64,000 bases of DNA from Symbiodinium microadriaticum. Its lineage: Eukaryota; Sar; Dinophyceae; Suessiales; Symbiodiniaceae. The notes under the pieces are model-generated. The model was not told the origin of the DNA. It searched no databases and saw nothing but the letters and a program-made list of their open reading frames with translations. Shown in pieces: positions 23,940-35,721 of the stretch. Where the stretch lies: NCBI GenBank assembly GCA_001939145.1, contig LSRX01000332.1, positions 67,001 to 131,000 on the forward strand, read 5' to 3'. A program made the translations under genes and the position numbers. The number at the start of each line of letters is the position of its first letter. The first letter of the stretch is position 1.

Positions 23940-24865
23940 NNNNNNNNNNNNNNNNNNNNNNNNNNNNNNNNNNNNNNNNNNNNNNNNNNNNNNNNNNNNN
24001 NNNNNNNNNNNNNNNNNNNNNNNNNNNNNNNNNNNNNNNNNNNNNNNNNNNNNNNNNNNNNNNNNNNNNNNNNNNNNNNNNNNNNNNNNNNNNNNNNNNN
24101 NNNNNNNNNNNNNNNNNNNNNNNNNNNNNNNNNNNNNNNNNNNNNNNNNNNNNNNNNNNNNNNNNNNNNNNNNNNNNNNNNNNNNNNNNNNNNNNNNNNN
24201 NNNNNNNNNNNNNNNNNNNNNNNNNNNNNNNNNNNNNNNNNNNNNNNNNNNNNNNNNNNNNNNNNNNNNNNNNNNNNNNNNNNNNNNNNNNNNNNNNNNN
24301 NNNNNNNNNNNNNNNNNNNNNNNNNNNNNNNNNNNNNNNNNNNNNNNNNNNNNNNNNNNNNNNNNNNNNNNNNNNNNNNNNNNNNNNNNNNNNNNNNNNN
24401 NNNNNNNNNNNNNNNNNNNNNNNNNNNNNNNNNNNNNNNNNNNNNNNNNNNNNNNNNNNNNNNNNNNNNNNNNNNNNNNNNNNNNNNNNNNNNNNNNNNN
24501 NNNNNNNNNNNNNNNNNNNNNNNNNNNNNNNNNNNNNNNNNNNNNNNNNNNNNNNNNNNNNNNNNNNNNNNNNNNNNNNNNNNNNNNNNNNNNNNNNNNN
24601 NNNNNNNNNNNNNNNNNNNNNNNNNNNNNNNNNNNNNNNNNNNNNNNNNNNNNNNNNNNNNNNNNNNNNNNNNNNNNNNNNNNNNNNNNNNNNNNNNNNN
24701 NNNNNNNNNNNNNNNNNNNNNNNNNNNNNNNNNNNNNNNNNNNNNNNNNNNNNNNNNNNNNNNNNNNNNNNNNNNNNNNNNNNNNNNNNNNNNNNNNNNN
24801 NNNNNNNNNNNNNNNNNNNNNNNNNNNNNNNNNNNNNNNNNNNNNNNNNNNNNNNNNNNNNNNNN
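23940..24865. other. Assembly gap, 926 N
   Basis: A run of N next to a heptamer satellite; the gap probably spans more of it. Reading frames across it are meaningless. Confidence 1.
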
Positions 24866-25204
24866 CCTAAAACCCTAAACCCCAAAGCCTAAAATCCTAA
24901 ACCTAAATCCCTAAACCCTAAACCTAAAACCCTAAACCCCAAAGCCTAAAATCCTAAACCTGAATCCCTAAACCCTAAAACCTTAAAGCCCTAAAACCCT
25001 AAAACCCTAAGCCTAAAACCCTAAACCTAAAACCCTAAACCCTAAACCTAAAACCCTAAACCCCAAAGCCTAAAATCCTAAACCTAAATCCCTAAACCCT
25101 AAGCCTAAAACCCTAAACCCCAAAGCCTACAATCCTAAACCTAAAACCCTAAACCCTAAGCCTAAAACCCTAAAACCCTAAACCCCAAAGCCTAAAATCC
25201 TAAA
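24866..25204. repeat. Heptamer-derived satellite
   Basis: A higher-order array built from AAACCCTAAACCCCAAAGCC, TAAAATCCTAAACC and TAAATCCCTAAACCCTAA pieces, repeated about six times. Confidence 0.85.
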
Positions 25205-25451
25205 CAGCGCTCCGAGAGGTCTCAAGGGACTCCGGGCTCGCCGGAGCTGAGGTCCCCTGAGCCGGGTGGGTCGTTCTCTAAAGTAGGGCTAGCTTTTAGG
25301 GCTCCTTAAAGGGATCTATATGAGCGTTTAGGGTTTTTAGGGTTTAGGGGTCTTAGAGTTTAGGGATTTAGAGTTTTAGGGTTTTAGGGTTTTAGGGCAT
25401 TAGGGTTTAGGGGTTTAGGGCATTAAGGTTTTTAGGGGCTAAGGTTTTTTT

Positions 25452-25630
25452 GCGTAGTTCCCTAAATTAGGGTTCCGCTGAGGGTTCCGTGAAGGGATCT
25501 ACAAGGCTTCTATATAGGGTTTCCAAAACGTTCCAAAATGTTTTGAGGGGCCCCTTTCAGGTCCTGTTTGTAAGGGTGCCGTACTATTCTTGGGACTTAG
25601 AAAGGGGACCCTAATTTGGAGAATTACCCG
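25452..25630. mobile_element. MITE family C, enlarged copy
   Basis: Ends GCGTAGTTCCCTAAATTAGG and CCCTAATTTGGAGAATTACC with the core GGGTGCCGTACTATTCTTGG. It carries extra inner sequence. Confidence 0.65.
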
Positions 25631-26480
25631 GATCTTTGTTGGCTTGTTTTGTACTTGTGTTCCAGTTGTAAGGGGGTTGGGCTGAGGGGTGTACGGGCTG
25701 TACGGGTTTTGGGTTTAGGGCTCAAGGGTTAGTGCGTCTAGGGTTTAGGGTTATTTCCTTTGTTTTTGGCTATGTGCGTTTTATGGTTCAGGGGTTCCGG
25801 GTCTGGTGGTGGTTTAATCGGGGCTTTAGGGTTCATATGGGGTTGTGTTGGTGTGATGTTTTTGCCTTTTGCAGTTTCAGGCCACCTTAATACTTTGGGG
25901 TTTTTGGGTTTTTGTTTCAGCAGGGCTGTAAGGTTTGAGCTAGAGCCTTTAGGGCCATTAGGGCCGGATTGATCGTTAAGGTGGAGACTTTGAGCTACGC
26001 AAACAGTTCACACAACGGATTAAAAAGTTCGAGGAGCAGGGCGTAAACCCTGTTTCCCAAAAGCCCCCAAAGCCCTCAACCCGAATTGAACTAATCAAAC
26101 GCTCTAGAAACCGGTGGAGAACCCGACAGAAGTCCGGTCTAACAAGGGCATCCCATGCTAAAGTCTCAAGTAGCGGCTAACCCTAAACCCTAAGCTACCC
26201 AACGGAGTCCCGTCTTCTTCTGTTTGCTTTCTGTGGCTCATGTTCTAAGCTCTTCAGGGTTTTTTGTTGCACTTTGCTACGCAAGATCCTCCGTGCAAGT
26301 GCCTTGACGTGCAGACGGAGGACCCTTTCCAGAACCCATTCTTTTCAGGCAACACAGTCGGAGGCCCAACATGGTCTTCTTTTTTGGCCCTTTTAGGCTC
26401 TCTCTCCCTCTCTCTTTCTCTCTCGCAAAGGCCAAATCAGCATTGAGTTTCTTCAGTATTGTGTTCTTTGTCTTTGACAG

Positions 26481-26536
26481 GAATGGTTCGACCGTGCCAC
26501 GGCTGCGGGCGTGCGGCCTAACGTATACACCTACAA
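26481..26536 (+). CDS. PPR exon
   Basis: Encodes EWFDRATAAGVRPNVYTY plus two bases, a textbook PPR helix B to helix A turn (A-A-G-V-R-P-N-V-x-T-Y). Acceptor GACAG followed by G; donor GCACCT (GC class). The phase-2 end joins the leading G of 27,188 to make Lys. Confidence 0.85.
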
Positions 26537-27187
26537 GCACCTCACTTAGCACAACAATTTTGAGGCGGCGAGATTTTGAGTTTGGGGCTTCCTGGTGTTC
26601 TTGGCTTGGGGATTAATATAGGGGCATTAAAAATCAGAATATGGTTTTGGGGGGGTATATTCTACTATAACTATAATAAGGAACCCCCCAAAATAGTACA
26701 GGTAATTATTGAGGCCCCTATATTAACGGGGTTAGCTTTGGGGGTCTGGAGTGCTTCAGTTGCCGGGACTCGGGGAGTAAGCCGTTGATTCAGCTTTACA
26801 AGTCGGTTTCAGCGTATGGGATCTTGAAAATAGCAGAGAGTATGAGACCCGCATGCATGATACGGATTATTGGAGAGTCTAATAAGACAACTTTTCGGAG
26901 AGAAAGAGAGAAATGGTGCCATACCGTTCTCCTGTAAAATTTTATTGGTAGAATGATCGTGAACAGTGTTGAAAGAACGTAGCTTTAAGCAGCTTTTCAG
27001 CGGTGCCTCAAAGATCATCGCACCCCTATGAGCATCCAATTAAAAGTTGCGAAGCCGGAGCTCTAAATCTAACTCCAAGAGCCTGAAACGCCAGTAGCCT
27101 GACTCCTGAAACCTACCTCGACTCCTACCCCGAAAACCCCCCCCCAAAAAAAAGAGAAAAACATAATAATAAAATAAGTGCACCGAG

Positions 27188-27260
27188 GTATTTGATCCAG
27201 GCTGCTGCGAAATCGGGAAACCCAGAGGCACCTGCGCTCTGGTTCCACAAATCGCTGGAG
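27188..27260 (+). CDS. PPR exon
   Basis: Encodes YLIQAAAKSGNPEAPALWFH then K-S-L-E, a PPR helix A plus helix B. Acceptor CCGAG followed by G; donor GCGCGG (GC class). Confidence 0.85.
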
Positions 27261-27684
27261 GCGCGGGCTCTCTTGGGGTACAGAGCTTCGGCTTCGCCTG
27301 GGGTTGGAGGGTGCTGGAAAATCTCAGCATCCTCTTTTCTGACGCAACATACTATATGCTATAACATGGGGGCTAGTGTTTGGGGGGTTTGAGGGGTTTC
27401 GGGTGTAGCTTGGCCTCTCTTGGGATCAGGACGCAGAGCCTCGCTTTCGGGCCATCAGCACCTTGTATCGCTGTTGCATCTGCCTTCGGGGTCTCGGGAT
27501 TAGGTTTTAGCATGGTTTAGGGTTTGGGTTTCGGATTTAGGGTTTAGGGTTTACCTAGACCCTGCAAGTACCCTCTCTTATACCCAGAATACCTTCTTTC
27601 AAGGATCATGGGGGCGTTATTAAAGGGTACTTCGGGGGTCCTGGTAGGGTTAGGGTTTAGGGTTTCCTTCTGTCCAAGAGTCAG

Positions 27685-27741
27685 GCCGGGGTCCACCCGG
27701 ATGTGGTGACCTTCAACACCCTCATCAACGCTGCTGCCAAG
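27685..27741 (+). CDS. PPR exon
   Basis: Encodes AGVHPDVVTFNTLINAAAK, an exact PPR consensus half. Acceptor GTCAG followed by G. The best-fitting donor is GACGGG (GA class), because it joins 29,048 as A-A-A-K-A-G-K-L-D-D-A. Confidence 0.88.
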
Positions 27742-28701
27742 GACGGGTCATCGAAGCCCCTAAGCCCTAAACCCTGAACTGTGGTGCCGGAGGCTTCTAG
27801 GGCTGGGTCGTAGGCTGTTTGGAGAGTAGAATGGGTACTCTTTAGCACTTTTGGGGTACTATAACCCATAAATTTGCCATACTTTGCCAAAAATAACCTC
27901 AAATGCCAGATTTTAGTTCCGCTTGGATGCTGGACAAGTAGGCTTTGGTAGGGTCTCAACCCTTCACCCGAAGGATTCGGGTTTTCGGCCGGAGCAACTG
28001 ACTAGTGGGCGCTTGGGCATCGTTCTGGTGAAGCCTGTGCAAACACATGTACCTGAACAGAATCTTGCCGCTGCTTCCATTTGCCTGCCATCGTAAAGGT
28101 TTAGGGCTTAGGGTTATACTAGCTTATACTTTTTTGCAGAGCTTGGGCTATAGAAGAAGCAACCAGAAGCAACCGGCAGAAACTCCAAAACCCAAGACTT
28201 GTACATGCACGTACAGCCCGACGTTGGTTGCAGACGTTGTTGGCAAGTAAACCCTGAAATTTGAACCCGAAACCCGAAAACCTAAAACCTAAACCCTGAA
28301 CCCGAAAAGTAACTAGCGGTTGTGGAGCTTCGAGTGTGGGTGCCACTGCCGTCCCCGATACCCCAACCCGGACCCCGAAATCCCGAAAGCTTTGACCCGT
28401 GGGGGTGTTGGGCTTGGTGATTTCGGCCGAGGGGCCTGGGAGCGAAGGCTTTCGGGCTTTCAGGCTGTGTTGAGGTTTGGGGTGTCAGTCGAAAATATTA
28501 GTTCAATATAGTGCTTAAAGCTGAAGCTATGGGTTCTGAGGGCTGCAAGCGTCTACAGCTTCTACTGGTAGGCCCCCTAAACCCTAAACCCTAAGGCCTA
28601 AGTAGGTCTTTAGGGCCACGTTAGGATGAGAAGTGAGGGTTTGGGATCCTCAGCCCTGCACCCCAAAGCCCCCGAGCACCCCTGGGGGCCTGGGTGCTGC
28701 T

Positions 28702-28889
28702 GTTGATGATATAAACCCTTGATTACCTTAAGGATCCTAAACTAGACCTAAACCATGGAAATGATGGTATAGGGAATTATGGTATATTCCTTATTATGGG
28801 AAATATTACCCTAAGGACCCAAAACTATGGGAATTATGGCATAATTATTCCTTATGATGGGCGATGCAGGATTTATATCATCAGCCGTA
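28702..28889. mobile_element. MITE family A, longer compound copy
   Basis: Ends GTTGATGATATAAACCCTTG and GATGCAGGATTTATATCATC. The inner ATGGGAATTATGG-type block is present twice, so the copy is about twice normal length. It lies in the intron between PPR exons 27,685 and 29,048. Confidence 0.8.
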
Positions 28890-29047
28890 GGTCTGCGGCT
28901 TGGATTGTCATCCTCAATGCCCGAACTCAGCTTGTAACTTATTCCAATCATCATATTTATGAATATAGTAGACTTAATATGTTAGTATTTTTGAGTTAAG
29001 TGGAACAAAGCTACTCACCCGGAATCCTTGCAATTCTCAGACCAAAG

Positions 29048-29105
29048 GCAGGAAAGCTGGACGATGCGGTCAAGTGGTTCAACATGGCACTGTCCATGTC
29101 TATTC
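29048..29105 (+). CDS. PPR exon
   Basis: Encodes AGKLDDAVKWFNMALSMSI plus one base, a PPR helix B. Acceptor CAAAG followed by G; donor GCCCCT. It joins 29,245 as S-I-R-P-D-M-L-T-Y-N. Confidence 0.82.
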
Positions 29106-29244
29106 GCCCCTCGGCAAGACAACTAAGTTGGGGTGTAGGGTCTTGGGCCCAAAGTTGGCGGTTTAGAGTTTAGATGTTGGGAGCCCGAGCCATACCTAAA
29201 CTGCCGAAAACCCTAAAAATCCTAAACCCTAAGCCCTGTCCGAG

Positions 29245-29323
29245 GCCCTGACATGCTGACCTACAACATGGTCCTTGCAGCGGCAGCACAGGCCGGCGAC
29301 GTGCCCGCCGCGAGGAAGTGGCT
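29245..29323 (+). CDS. PPR exon
   Basis: Two bases, then PDMLTYNMVLAAAAQAGDVP and A-A-R-K-W plus two bases. Acceptor CCGAG followed by G; donor GCTTGG. It is the next complete helix A with the start of helix B. Confidence 0.85.
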
Positions 29324-29598
29324 GCTTGGGCTCGTTTTATACATAATATATATATATATATACATACCTTCATATTTTCTTGCAGTTGCATGCTTTCAGA
29401 GGTGTACGCACCTTCATCAGCGCATGCATGGGTTTTTGGCAGTGTGCACTCGAGTTAGACCCGGCCCACCCGGCGCAGAAATCTGTCCAGCCCCACGATG
29501 ACAGGCCACGAACCGTAGGGCCCAAAAGTCCAAGTGGGGCTCACAAAACGGAAACTTCACTGCATGATCAATGGCGGCACTCATATTTGCTCCGTGAA

Positions 29599-30189
29599 CT
29601 ACCACGAAAGCAGAAGAGGACGTAAGAAACCGAACTGAAGCACCCTCTTGCCCTTATCAATGACAAAAGAGTCGGCAATCCATTCTGGGAGATGTTTCTG
29701 TGCTTTCTGACGGTTGCCTTTCTCCTCCAACACCAAGCCCAACGCGATCAAACTGGCAGTCAAAACCTCAATGACAGCTGGCTGGATGCTGTAATCCGAC
29801 GAGGCGTTGCAATCCTCAGGCCGCTTGCCCGTAAAGATCTCGCGCTGCTGATCAAGGCAGTAGCCAGCATCTTCATGCACCTTGCAAGCGATATCGCCTC
29901 CGGTGCAGGTACATTTCACTTCCAGTGCCATGTTCCTTTTATGAACACCCACGCAGCAAATCTGCGGTCCGCTCAAGCTTGTCTCAAACACAGCCGACTT
30001 CACCAAATCTGCGAAGCACCGCTTCTCTAGGCATCCTGACCTCCCACTAAGAAGCTCCCATTGCACACGCCAGCCCCTCACGATGCCGACCTCATCATGC
30101 CACTCCCGAAACAGCTGCCTGCCACGCCTTTTGTTCCGGTGCGCAGCACAGGCTACTGTGCGGACGGTGGTCGCCGTCTCCCATTGCAT
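29599..30189 (-). CDS. Open minus-strand frame nested in a PPR intron, hypothetical
   Basis: 196 codons are open from ATG at 30,189. The reading frame extends a few codons upstream to a possible acceptor (TTTGCAG, about 30,200). The sequence is Cys- and charge-rich, without heptamer repeats and without a recognised family. It lies downstream of the DEK_C-like exon on the same strand but in another frame, so they could be two exons of one gene or a frameshifted retrocopy. Confidence 0.4.
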   Translation of the reverse strand: MQWETATTVRTVACAAHRNKRRGRQLFREWHDEVGIVRGWRVQWELLSGRSGCLEKRCFADLVKSAVFETSLSGPQICCVGVHKRNMALEVKCTCTGGDIACKVHEDAGYCLDQQREIFTGKRPEDCNASSDYSIQPAVIEVLTASLIALGLVLEEKGNRQKAQKHLPEWIADSFVIDKGKRVLQFGFLRPLLLSW

Positions 30190-30260
30190 GGTGTACTTCC
30201 TGCAAAGCTATCGCCATGCACTTGGCAGCTGTAGAACGAGGCTCTCCAGCAGCAATTTCC

Positions 30261-30479
30261 CTAACAATCATATCCGCATATCTTACTTTTGCGATCCGAC
30301 AAGCTGATGCCCAGACGGCGCTCTAGCATCTCCCGCAGTGCTTTTAAAGAAGTGAAGCGTAAGTCTTCAAGGCCTCGAATCACCTCCGACATGAGTGCAT
30401 GCAGACCCAGCTGGCTCATGGCGACCCTACCGGTCTTGGGTTCTTGGCTATGTGCCTTCCTCGTTCGCTTACGGGGCAC
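30261..30479 (-). CDS. DEK C-terminal-like domain fragment, nested on the opposite strand
   Basis: The minus-strand frame has a basic start (P-R-K-R-T-R-K) and then LMSEVIRGLEDLRFTSLKAL, R-E-M-L-E-R-R-L-G and I-S-L-S-D-R-K. This matches the DEK_C helical pattern (I-x-x-x-L-x-x-x-D-L-x-x-x-S-x-K-x-L-R-x-x-L-E-x-x-L-G-x-x-L-S-x-x-K). DEK_C domains are DNA or chromatin binding. The frame stops soon after. GTAAGA on the minus strand (30,281-30,286) could be a donor right after S-D-R-K. The first codon shown is GTG, so the true start is further upstream or at an inner ATG. Confidence 0.45.
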   Translation of the reverse strand: MPRKRTRKAHSQEPKTGRVAMSQLGLHALMSEVIRGLEDLRFTSLKALREMLERRLGISLSDRKSKICGYDC

Positions 30480-31171
30480 TCGATCCAGAACCCTATACCT
30501 TCATGTATGTGTATATTATATATATATACACATACACACACACACACGTACACAACATGCATTTACATAGAGCTCGTTTTCAATTTGTTTTGATGAATCG
30601 TTATGTCTGCACCTCGCGCGGTGAGGGTGTTGTACTCGTACCGTATGGGCATTAGGGTCGTTTGGGCGTATGGCTTAAGATGTCGCTGTTTTTGTCGACA
30701 TGACCATGTTTCAAGGTCTGGTTTGCATGATTTAGGGCTTATGGAAACCCTAAACCCTGAACCCGAAGTGCAAAGCCGCCAAACTTGCAAATCCGCCCAA
30801 ATCCTTCTCCAACAATGTTGAACCTTGCTGGAACCTTCATAGACATGAAACCCTTACAAAAGTTGTTAAACCCCACAAACCCCTGAAAGACCGTGACGAT
30901 AAGATCCTACGACCAGGAAAGAGGACAGAAAGAGAAGCCACAGAAGCGCAGACATAGCGAGAAGTACCGAACGCTTTATGCAGTGCAGTGTGCAGTGAAG
31001 CCACTTTCATCGCGGAGAGCCCGGCTTGACACGCTACGAGGCCTTTCCAATAAACCCCTCTCACAGCGTTTTCAGCCGTCTACCGAAAGATGAACACTCC
31101 GCGAGTTACCAGCATAGAGACCCTTCTCGAAATGTAGTTTAGTACAAGCTCTATGTTGTAGAACCTCTGAG

Positions 31172-31240
31172 GTTTGGGCTTCTCCTGGACGATGGCTTCA
31201 AGCCTGATGTGGTGTCTTACAACTCGCTCATGAAGGCTTC
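31172..31240 (+). CDS. PPR exon
   Basis: Encodes FGLLLDDGFKPDVVSYNSLM then K-A. Acceptor CTGAG followed by G. The end is uncertain: a GA donor (GAAACA) at 31,241 fits the next phase, while GC at 31,236 is also possible. It joins 29,323 as A-R-K-W-L-F-G-L-L-L. Confidence 0.78.
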
Positions 31241-31872
31241 GAAACACTCAGAAGCCATGTCCGAATTGGGGAATGACGGGATCTAGCTCAGGCTTTAGGG
31301 ATCTAGCTCAGGCTTTAGGGTTTAGGATTTCGATTCTTGGTTAGGGCTTAGGGTCAATATTCGGTCTTGAAAAGGAGGCATGTTGTGTTCGACATAGAGA
31401 TGCTGCGACGGTCCCTTCCAGGTTCCTTATTGAGGATTCACGTCCGTCCAGTTTGTTTTGGAGGCCGCCGAAAACGACGACGGCTGCAGCTGCTGCCGTT
31501 GAATGCTTCGTTCGATGTTGCCATAAGCCTTGTCCTTTGAGCACTTGGATCTAGAAAACCCGCACCGACGAGAATAAACCCAAACCTCAAACGTATGATC
31601 CTCAGGCCTCTAAGTAAGGCCTGAACACTGAACCCTATGTTTAAACCCAAACTAAGTAAGCGCTAAACCCTGAACCTTAAACCCAAATCAAGTGAGCCCT
31701 AAACCTTAAACCCAAACTAAGTATGCCCTAGACCCTAAACCTTAAACCCAAATTAAGTGAGCCCTAAACCCTGAACCCTGAACCTTCAACCCAAACTAAT
31801 TATTAAGTAAGCCCTAAGCCCTTTAACCCTAAACCCGCCTCAGTTTGGCCAGGCATTGATGAAGACGGCCAG

Positions 31873-31905
31873 GACGAGGGAGGTTGAGGAGCTCTTTTGG
31901 CAAAT
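31873..31905 (+). CDS. PPR micro-exon, 33 nt
   Basis: Encodes TREVEELFWQ plus two bases of Met. Donor GAGCTT (GA class). The start may be 31,853 instead (adding A-L-M-K-T-A-R). The join to the previous exon leaves the repeat slightly short, so an exon could be missing. Confidence 0.6.
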
Positions 31906-32824
31906 GAGCTTCGTCATGCACTAACTTAGAGACTTAGGGCTTGTAGGGTTTATAGGGTTCAGGGTTTAGGGGTTACAGAACTTATAGGGCTTATATGGTT
32001 CAGGGTTTAGAGCTTCGCCCCGCACTAACTTTGAAAGAGCTCGTTTAGGCTTGAGTGTGGGGGCTTCAGGGTTTCAGGATTTACCCTAAACCTTAAACCC
32101 TAAGGGTCATGAAGCCCTAAACCCCTAAACCCTAAACCCCTAAACCCTAAACCCTTAGCCTTTAGGGGTTTAGGGCTTATAGGGTTTACCTGGTTTAGGT
32201 TTTGGATTTATAGGGCTTATAGGGCTTATAGGGTTTAGGGGTCACTTTGTAAGTTGTTGTCCTGCGAATTGCCACCTCGGGCGTGTGCATGGTTTCTACA
32301 AACTGGGCAATCTGTTCTTAATTAAAAAGCAACCCTAAGCCCTAAACCCAAAACCCCTAAGCCCTAAGGTCCTAATCAAAACCAGATCTAAGCCAAGAGC
32401 CCTGAGGCTTCCTACTTTCGTTACCGAAGAGGTAGCAGGCAAAGTCAGGGAGTGCCAAGATCCTATGACTTTTCTAAGACGGGGCACAGACATCCCTTAT
32501 GGGCCGGAGTGGAGCAATATCAACTGCCATTACCACTACCAAGATTTTCCTTAGGGTCCTTAGTGTAGTTGTACTCTCATTTCCCCAAAAGCCTGCTCCA
32601 ATCAATAAGGCCCCTAAACCCCCAACCCTGCAGCACGGGTCCTGCATGAGCGGCCAATCTCTGCCCAGAGATCTTCCCCAGACTTAGAGGAGGATCATGG
32701 GGCTTAGCAAGTAGGGTTCCTTCAAGGCTCTATGAGGGGTGCCTCTTCAAGGGGTTCTACACGAGTTTCTGCAAGGGTACCATAGGGTTTTAGGGTTTTG
32801 GTGGAGTTAGTAAGTAGGCTTAAA

Positions 32825-32921
32825 CGTACCTTAACTACGGGTTACAAGTTTTAAGTGGGCATGCCTATAGTTACTATAGGTATACCCACTTATAACTTAT
32901 AACCCCCAATTAAGGTACTTA
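32825..32921. mobile_element. Inverted-repeat element (family F)
   Basis: Arms GTACCTTAACTACGGGTTAC / AACCCCCAATTAAGGTAC and an inner palindrome CCTATAGTTACTATAGG. Only one copy was seen. Confidence 0.6.
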
Positions 32922-33544
32922 GTTGCCTTCTTTTAATAACCCTACTTAGTAAGTCCCCTGATCCGGCTGTCGCCTGATGACTCCGCCCCCTATATCGGCA
33001 TTTGAGCTTGTGAGGGTTTAGGGTTTAGGGATTAGGGTTTAGGGGTTTAGGGTTTAGGGGTTTAGAGTTTAGAGTTTAGGGTTTTTGGGAGGCTTACATA
33101 GCTCTTGGTCCCAGAAGCCGAGAAAGCACGAGCAGGGTTTTCACAGTTTTTGGGACACTTCGTTATCTTAGCACTCTCGGTGCCTGGCAAGTAGAACCGG
33201 CTTTTGGAGTGCATGAGAGTATAGCGCAATATTTCATAAGCGGGTATCCTCGCTTGCACAGGCCTCTATATTACTTGGAATTTGCATTGATTTCGGGGTT
33301 TAGCGACCATAGCGGTGTCTACAAGACCCTGCGAATGACCATTGTAGCACCTCTTCAAAATCCTACATACAAAGCCCTGCCCTGCCAAAGCGCCTTTAAG
33401 TTTTAACATGTCGAGTTACAGCCCATAGCACTCCATAAGCCAATTTAATAAGACTTTAATGTTCATAAAAAACACTCGCGACTAACGGCACATAAAGCTC
33501 TACCAAAACTTTATACGACCTTCAAACAATCTCAGAGCCTCGAG

Positions 33545-33591
33545 GAAGGCCGACAGCATCCAGCCCGACGTCGTCACCGTCAGCACCATGC
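33545..33591 (+). CDS. PPR exon
   Basis: Encodes KADSIQPDVVTVSTM plus one base. Acceptor TCGAG followed by G; donor GTTTCT. It joins 31,905 as F-W-Q-M-K-A-D-S-I-Q-P-D and leaves phase 1, which fits the exon at 35,613. Confidence 0.75.
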
Positions 33592-33621
33592 GTTTCTTAA
33601 GCTGAGATTGAGCTGTACTAC

Positions 33622-33740
33622 TGTTGATGATATAAACCCTGCATTACCTCAAGGAACCTAAACTGTGGGAGTTATGGTGTGTATATATATATATATATGT
33701 TCCTTATTATGGGTAATGCAGGATTTAGATCATCAGCCGT
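33622..33740. mobile_element. MITE family A, copy
   Basis: Ends TGTTGATGATATAAACCCTG and ATGCAGGATTTAGATCATCA. A (TA)n microsatellite sits at the centre. It begins about 30 bases after a PPR exon. Confidence 0.85.
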
Positions 33741-35159
33741 ATTTAGGGCTTAAGGCGCTCGGATCCAGCATACAGGGTGTTGCATTTTTAGGGTTTACGG
33801 CTCTAGGGCTTTAGAGGTTCGGGCTTCGGGGTTCAGAGGTGTGTGGGTTTAGGGCAATTTGGGATTTCGGGTTTAGTTTGCTGCTGCCCCGATACAGTAC
33901 CAGTTTATAATAGGGCTACGATTCAGGGCCTTATATATCCATGTTATGAGTATTACTTCGGTTTAGAGCTGTCGGGCTGAACTTGTCTCATTGAAATCGA
34001 AATCCTAAGGAGTACTATGACCTGAAGACTAACCTCAGTGCCCGTGGGCTACGCATAGCCCTGAACCCGAAACCGGGTTGTTTTTCTTTGCAGGCTTTAG
34101 GCCCCAACCTTGGCACTATGTCTATATTCGCAGCAACGAGGATGTGACCATTTAGATCCAGCAGTTTCGGCTGGAAGCCATACTGTAGGTATGTTAATCG
34201 GTTTTTTTTCTGGGGAAATGCGCGATGAGCTCTTTGGCCCAATCCCTTAGGGCCAAGGGTTTTGGGTTGGTTTAGATTCTTCAAGTTTAATGTCTGTCGT
34301 TGGATACAGTGCCCTTCGTCTTCAACTACTGCTGAACCTTCAGCATCTGCGCCATGGTCGCCCCCAGACCCCACAAATTACGAATCTTTTCATTCAAGCC
34401 GATGACCTTGCTTGGGGGCAATTTGCGGAAGGAAACTCTTACACTCACATCCCTAAACGCTAAACCTTAAAGGAGCCGTATATCTTCGCAAATCCCAAGC
34501 TCTGAACCTGATGTGCTGAGGTCCTGTGGTGCAAGCCCACTACCCTGCCCTGTGGGGCTGACATAGTTTCACAACAATCCCACAATCAAGGATTAGGGTT
34601 TAGGGTTTGGGGTTCGGGTTTAGGGTGTACTGTAGGGTAAACACCTGTTTTCCCGGCCTTCATGATCCCAAACTTTGACAACATCTATGAAAGCACGACA
34701 AGCTTGTTGCATCGAGGATGGGCCTTGGGAAGACAGCGCGTCAAGGAGTGTCCCACTGCTTTCGCTTCCAGACGAAAGCTTTCGAGCTTAGGGCCAGGGT
34801 TTCGAGTTCCTTAAGTGACCCTATACCCTTATCCTATGAACCCCTATTTCCTTAAACCCTTTTAGGGTTCATTTCGTCCTTAAGGTTTAGGGTGCGGATG
34901 AAGATCCTGAAGGCTAAGCCCAGGCTTTACTCCGACATGTCTTTGGTATCATCCAACCCTCCCAGAACAGAAGCGCGCCAGCTCCCCCAATCACCCCAAA
35001 AAAGCCTCCTGGTTTAGGCTTTAGGTTTAGGGTTTCTATAGGGTTTACGTCTTAGGGTTCCTAGAAGGTTTACGGCCTAGGGTCCCTGGAAGGTTTGGGG
35101 TTTAGGGTAGAAGCTCCTGCAGAGTTCTTGTAGAGGCTCCAGGCCAGAAGCTCCCAAAG

Positions 35160-35590
35160 GCTCTCAGTGATGGATGCACAGAGAAGGATGCACACATGTA
35201 CGTATATGTATATATGTCTGTATTTATGTATGTATGTATGTATGTATGTATGTATGTACGTATGCATGTATGCATGCATGCATGCATGCGTGCATGTAAT
35301 GTAATGTAATCTAATGTGATGGTATGTACTGTAATGTTATGTTATGTTTTGTTTTGTAACGTTTTGTAATGTTGTGTAGTGTTATGTAGTGTTGTGTAAT
35401 GTAATGTAATGTAATGTAATGTAATGTAATGTAATGTAATGTAATGTAATGTAATGTAATGTAATGTAATGTAAGGTAATGTAAGGTAAGGTAATGTAAG
35501 GTAAGGTAATGTAAGGTAAGGTAATGTAAGGTAAGGTAAGGTAAGGTAATGTAAGGTAAGGTAAGGTAAGGTAAGGTAAGGTATGTATAT
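35160..35590. repeat. Compound microsatellite TATG / GTAAT / GTAAG
   Basis: (TATG)n-like at 35,215-35,290 passes into pentamers GTAAT then GTAAG up to 35,583, ending 30 bases before a coding exon. Frames reading Tyr/Leu/Thr repeats through it are artefacts. Confidence 0.95.
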
Positions 35591-35612
35591 GTGTGTGCGT
35601 GTGTGCTTGTAG

Positions 35613-35721
35613 GTGCCACGTTCGAAAAACCTTTGGACGTCCAGGAGCTTCTTCAGGATGCAGAGCTCCTTTCCGAGAGCGAGGCTGCCACAGAGCTGGG
35701 ATTGCTAACATTCGTGTCGTT
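35613..35721 (+). CDS. Exon leading into a KH domain
   Basis: After two bases it reads ATFEKPLDVQELLQDAELLS, E-S-E-A-A-T-E-L-G, L-L-T-F-V-S. Acceptor TGTAG followed by G; donor GTGAGT. The last residues (L-L-T-F-V-S-L) fit the first strand of a KH fold. Its phase fits the PPR exon at 33,545 (C plus GT makes Arg), so it may continue that protein; chance agreement is one in three. Confidence 0.65.

Noticed and set aside
23926-24885. 319-codon frame
   Set aside because: It is almost entirely N.
24866-25204. CRISPR-like array
   Set aside because: The units are heptamer-derived with no unique spacers, in a eukaryotic intron.
25992-26051. Coding-like ELRKQFTQRIKKFEEQGVNP
   Set aside because: It falls between PPR exons 23,377 and 26,481, which already join in phase as D-F-Q-E-W-F-D, and no AG-G acceptor is present.
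35311-35711. Long minus-strand frames of Tyr/Leu/Thr/His repeats
   Set aside because: They are translations of the GTAAT/GTAAG microsatellite.
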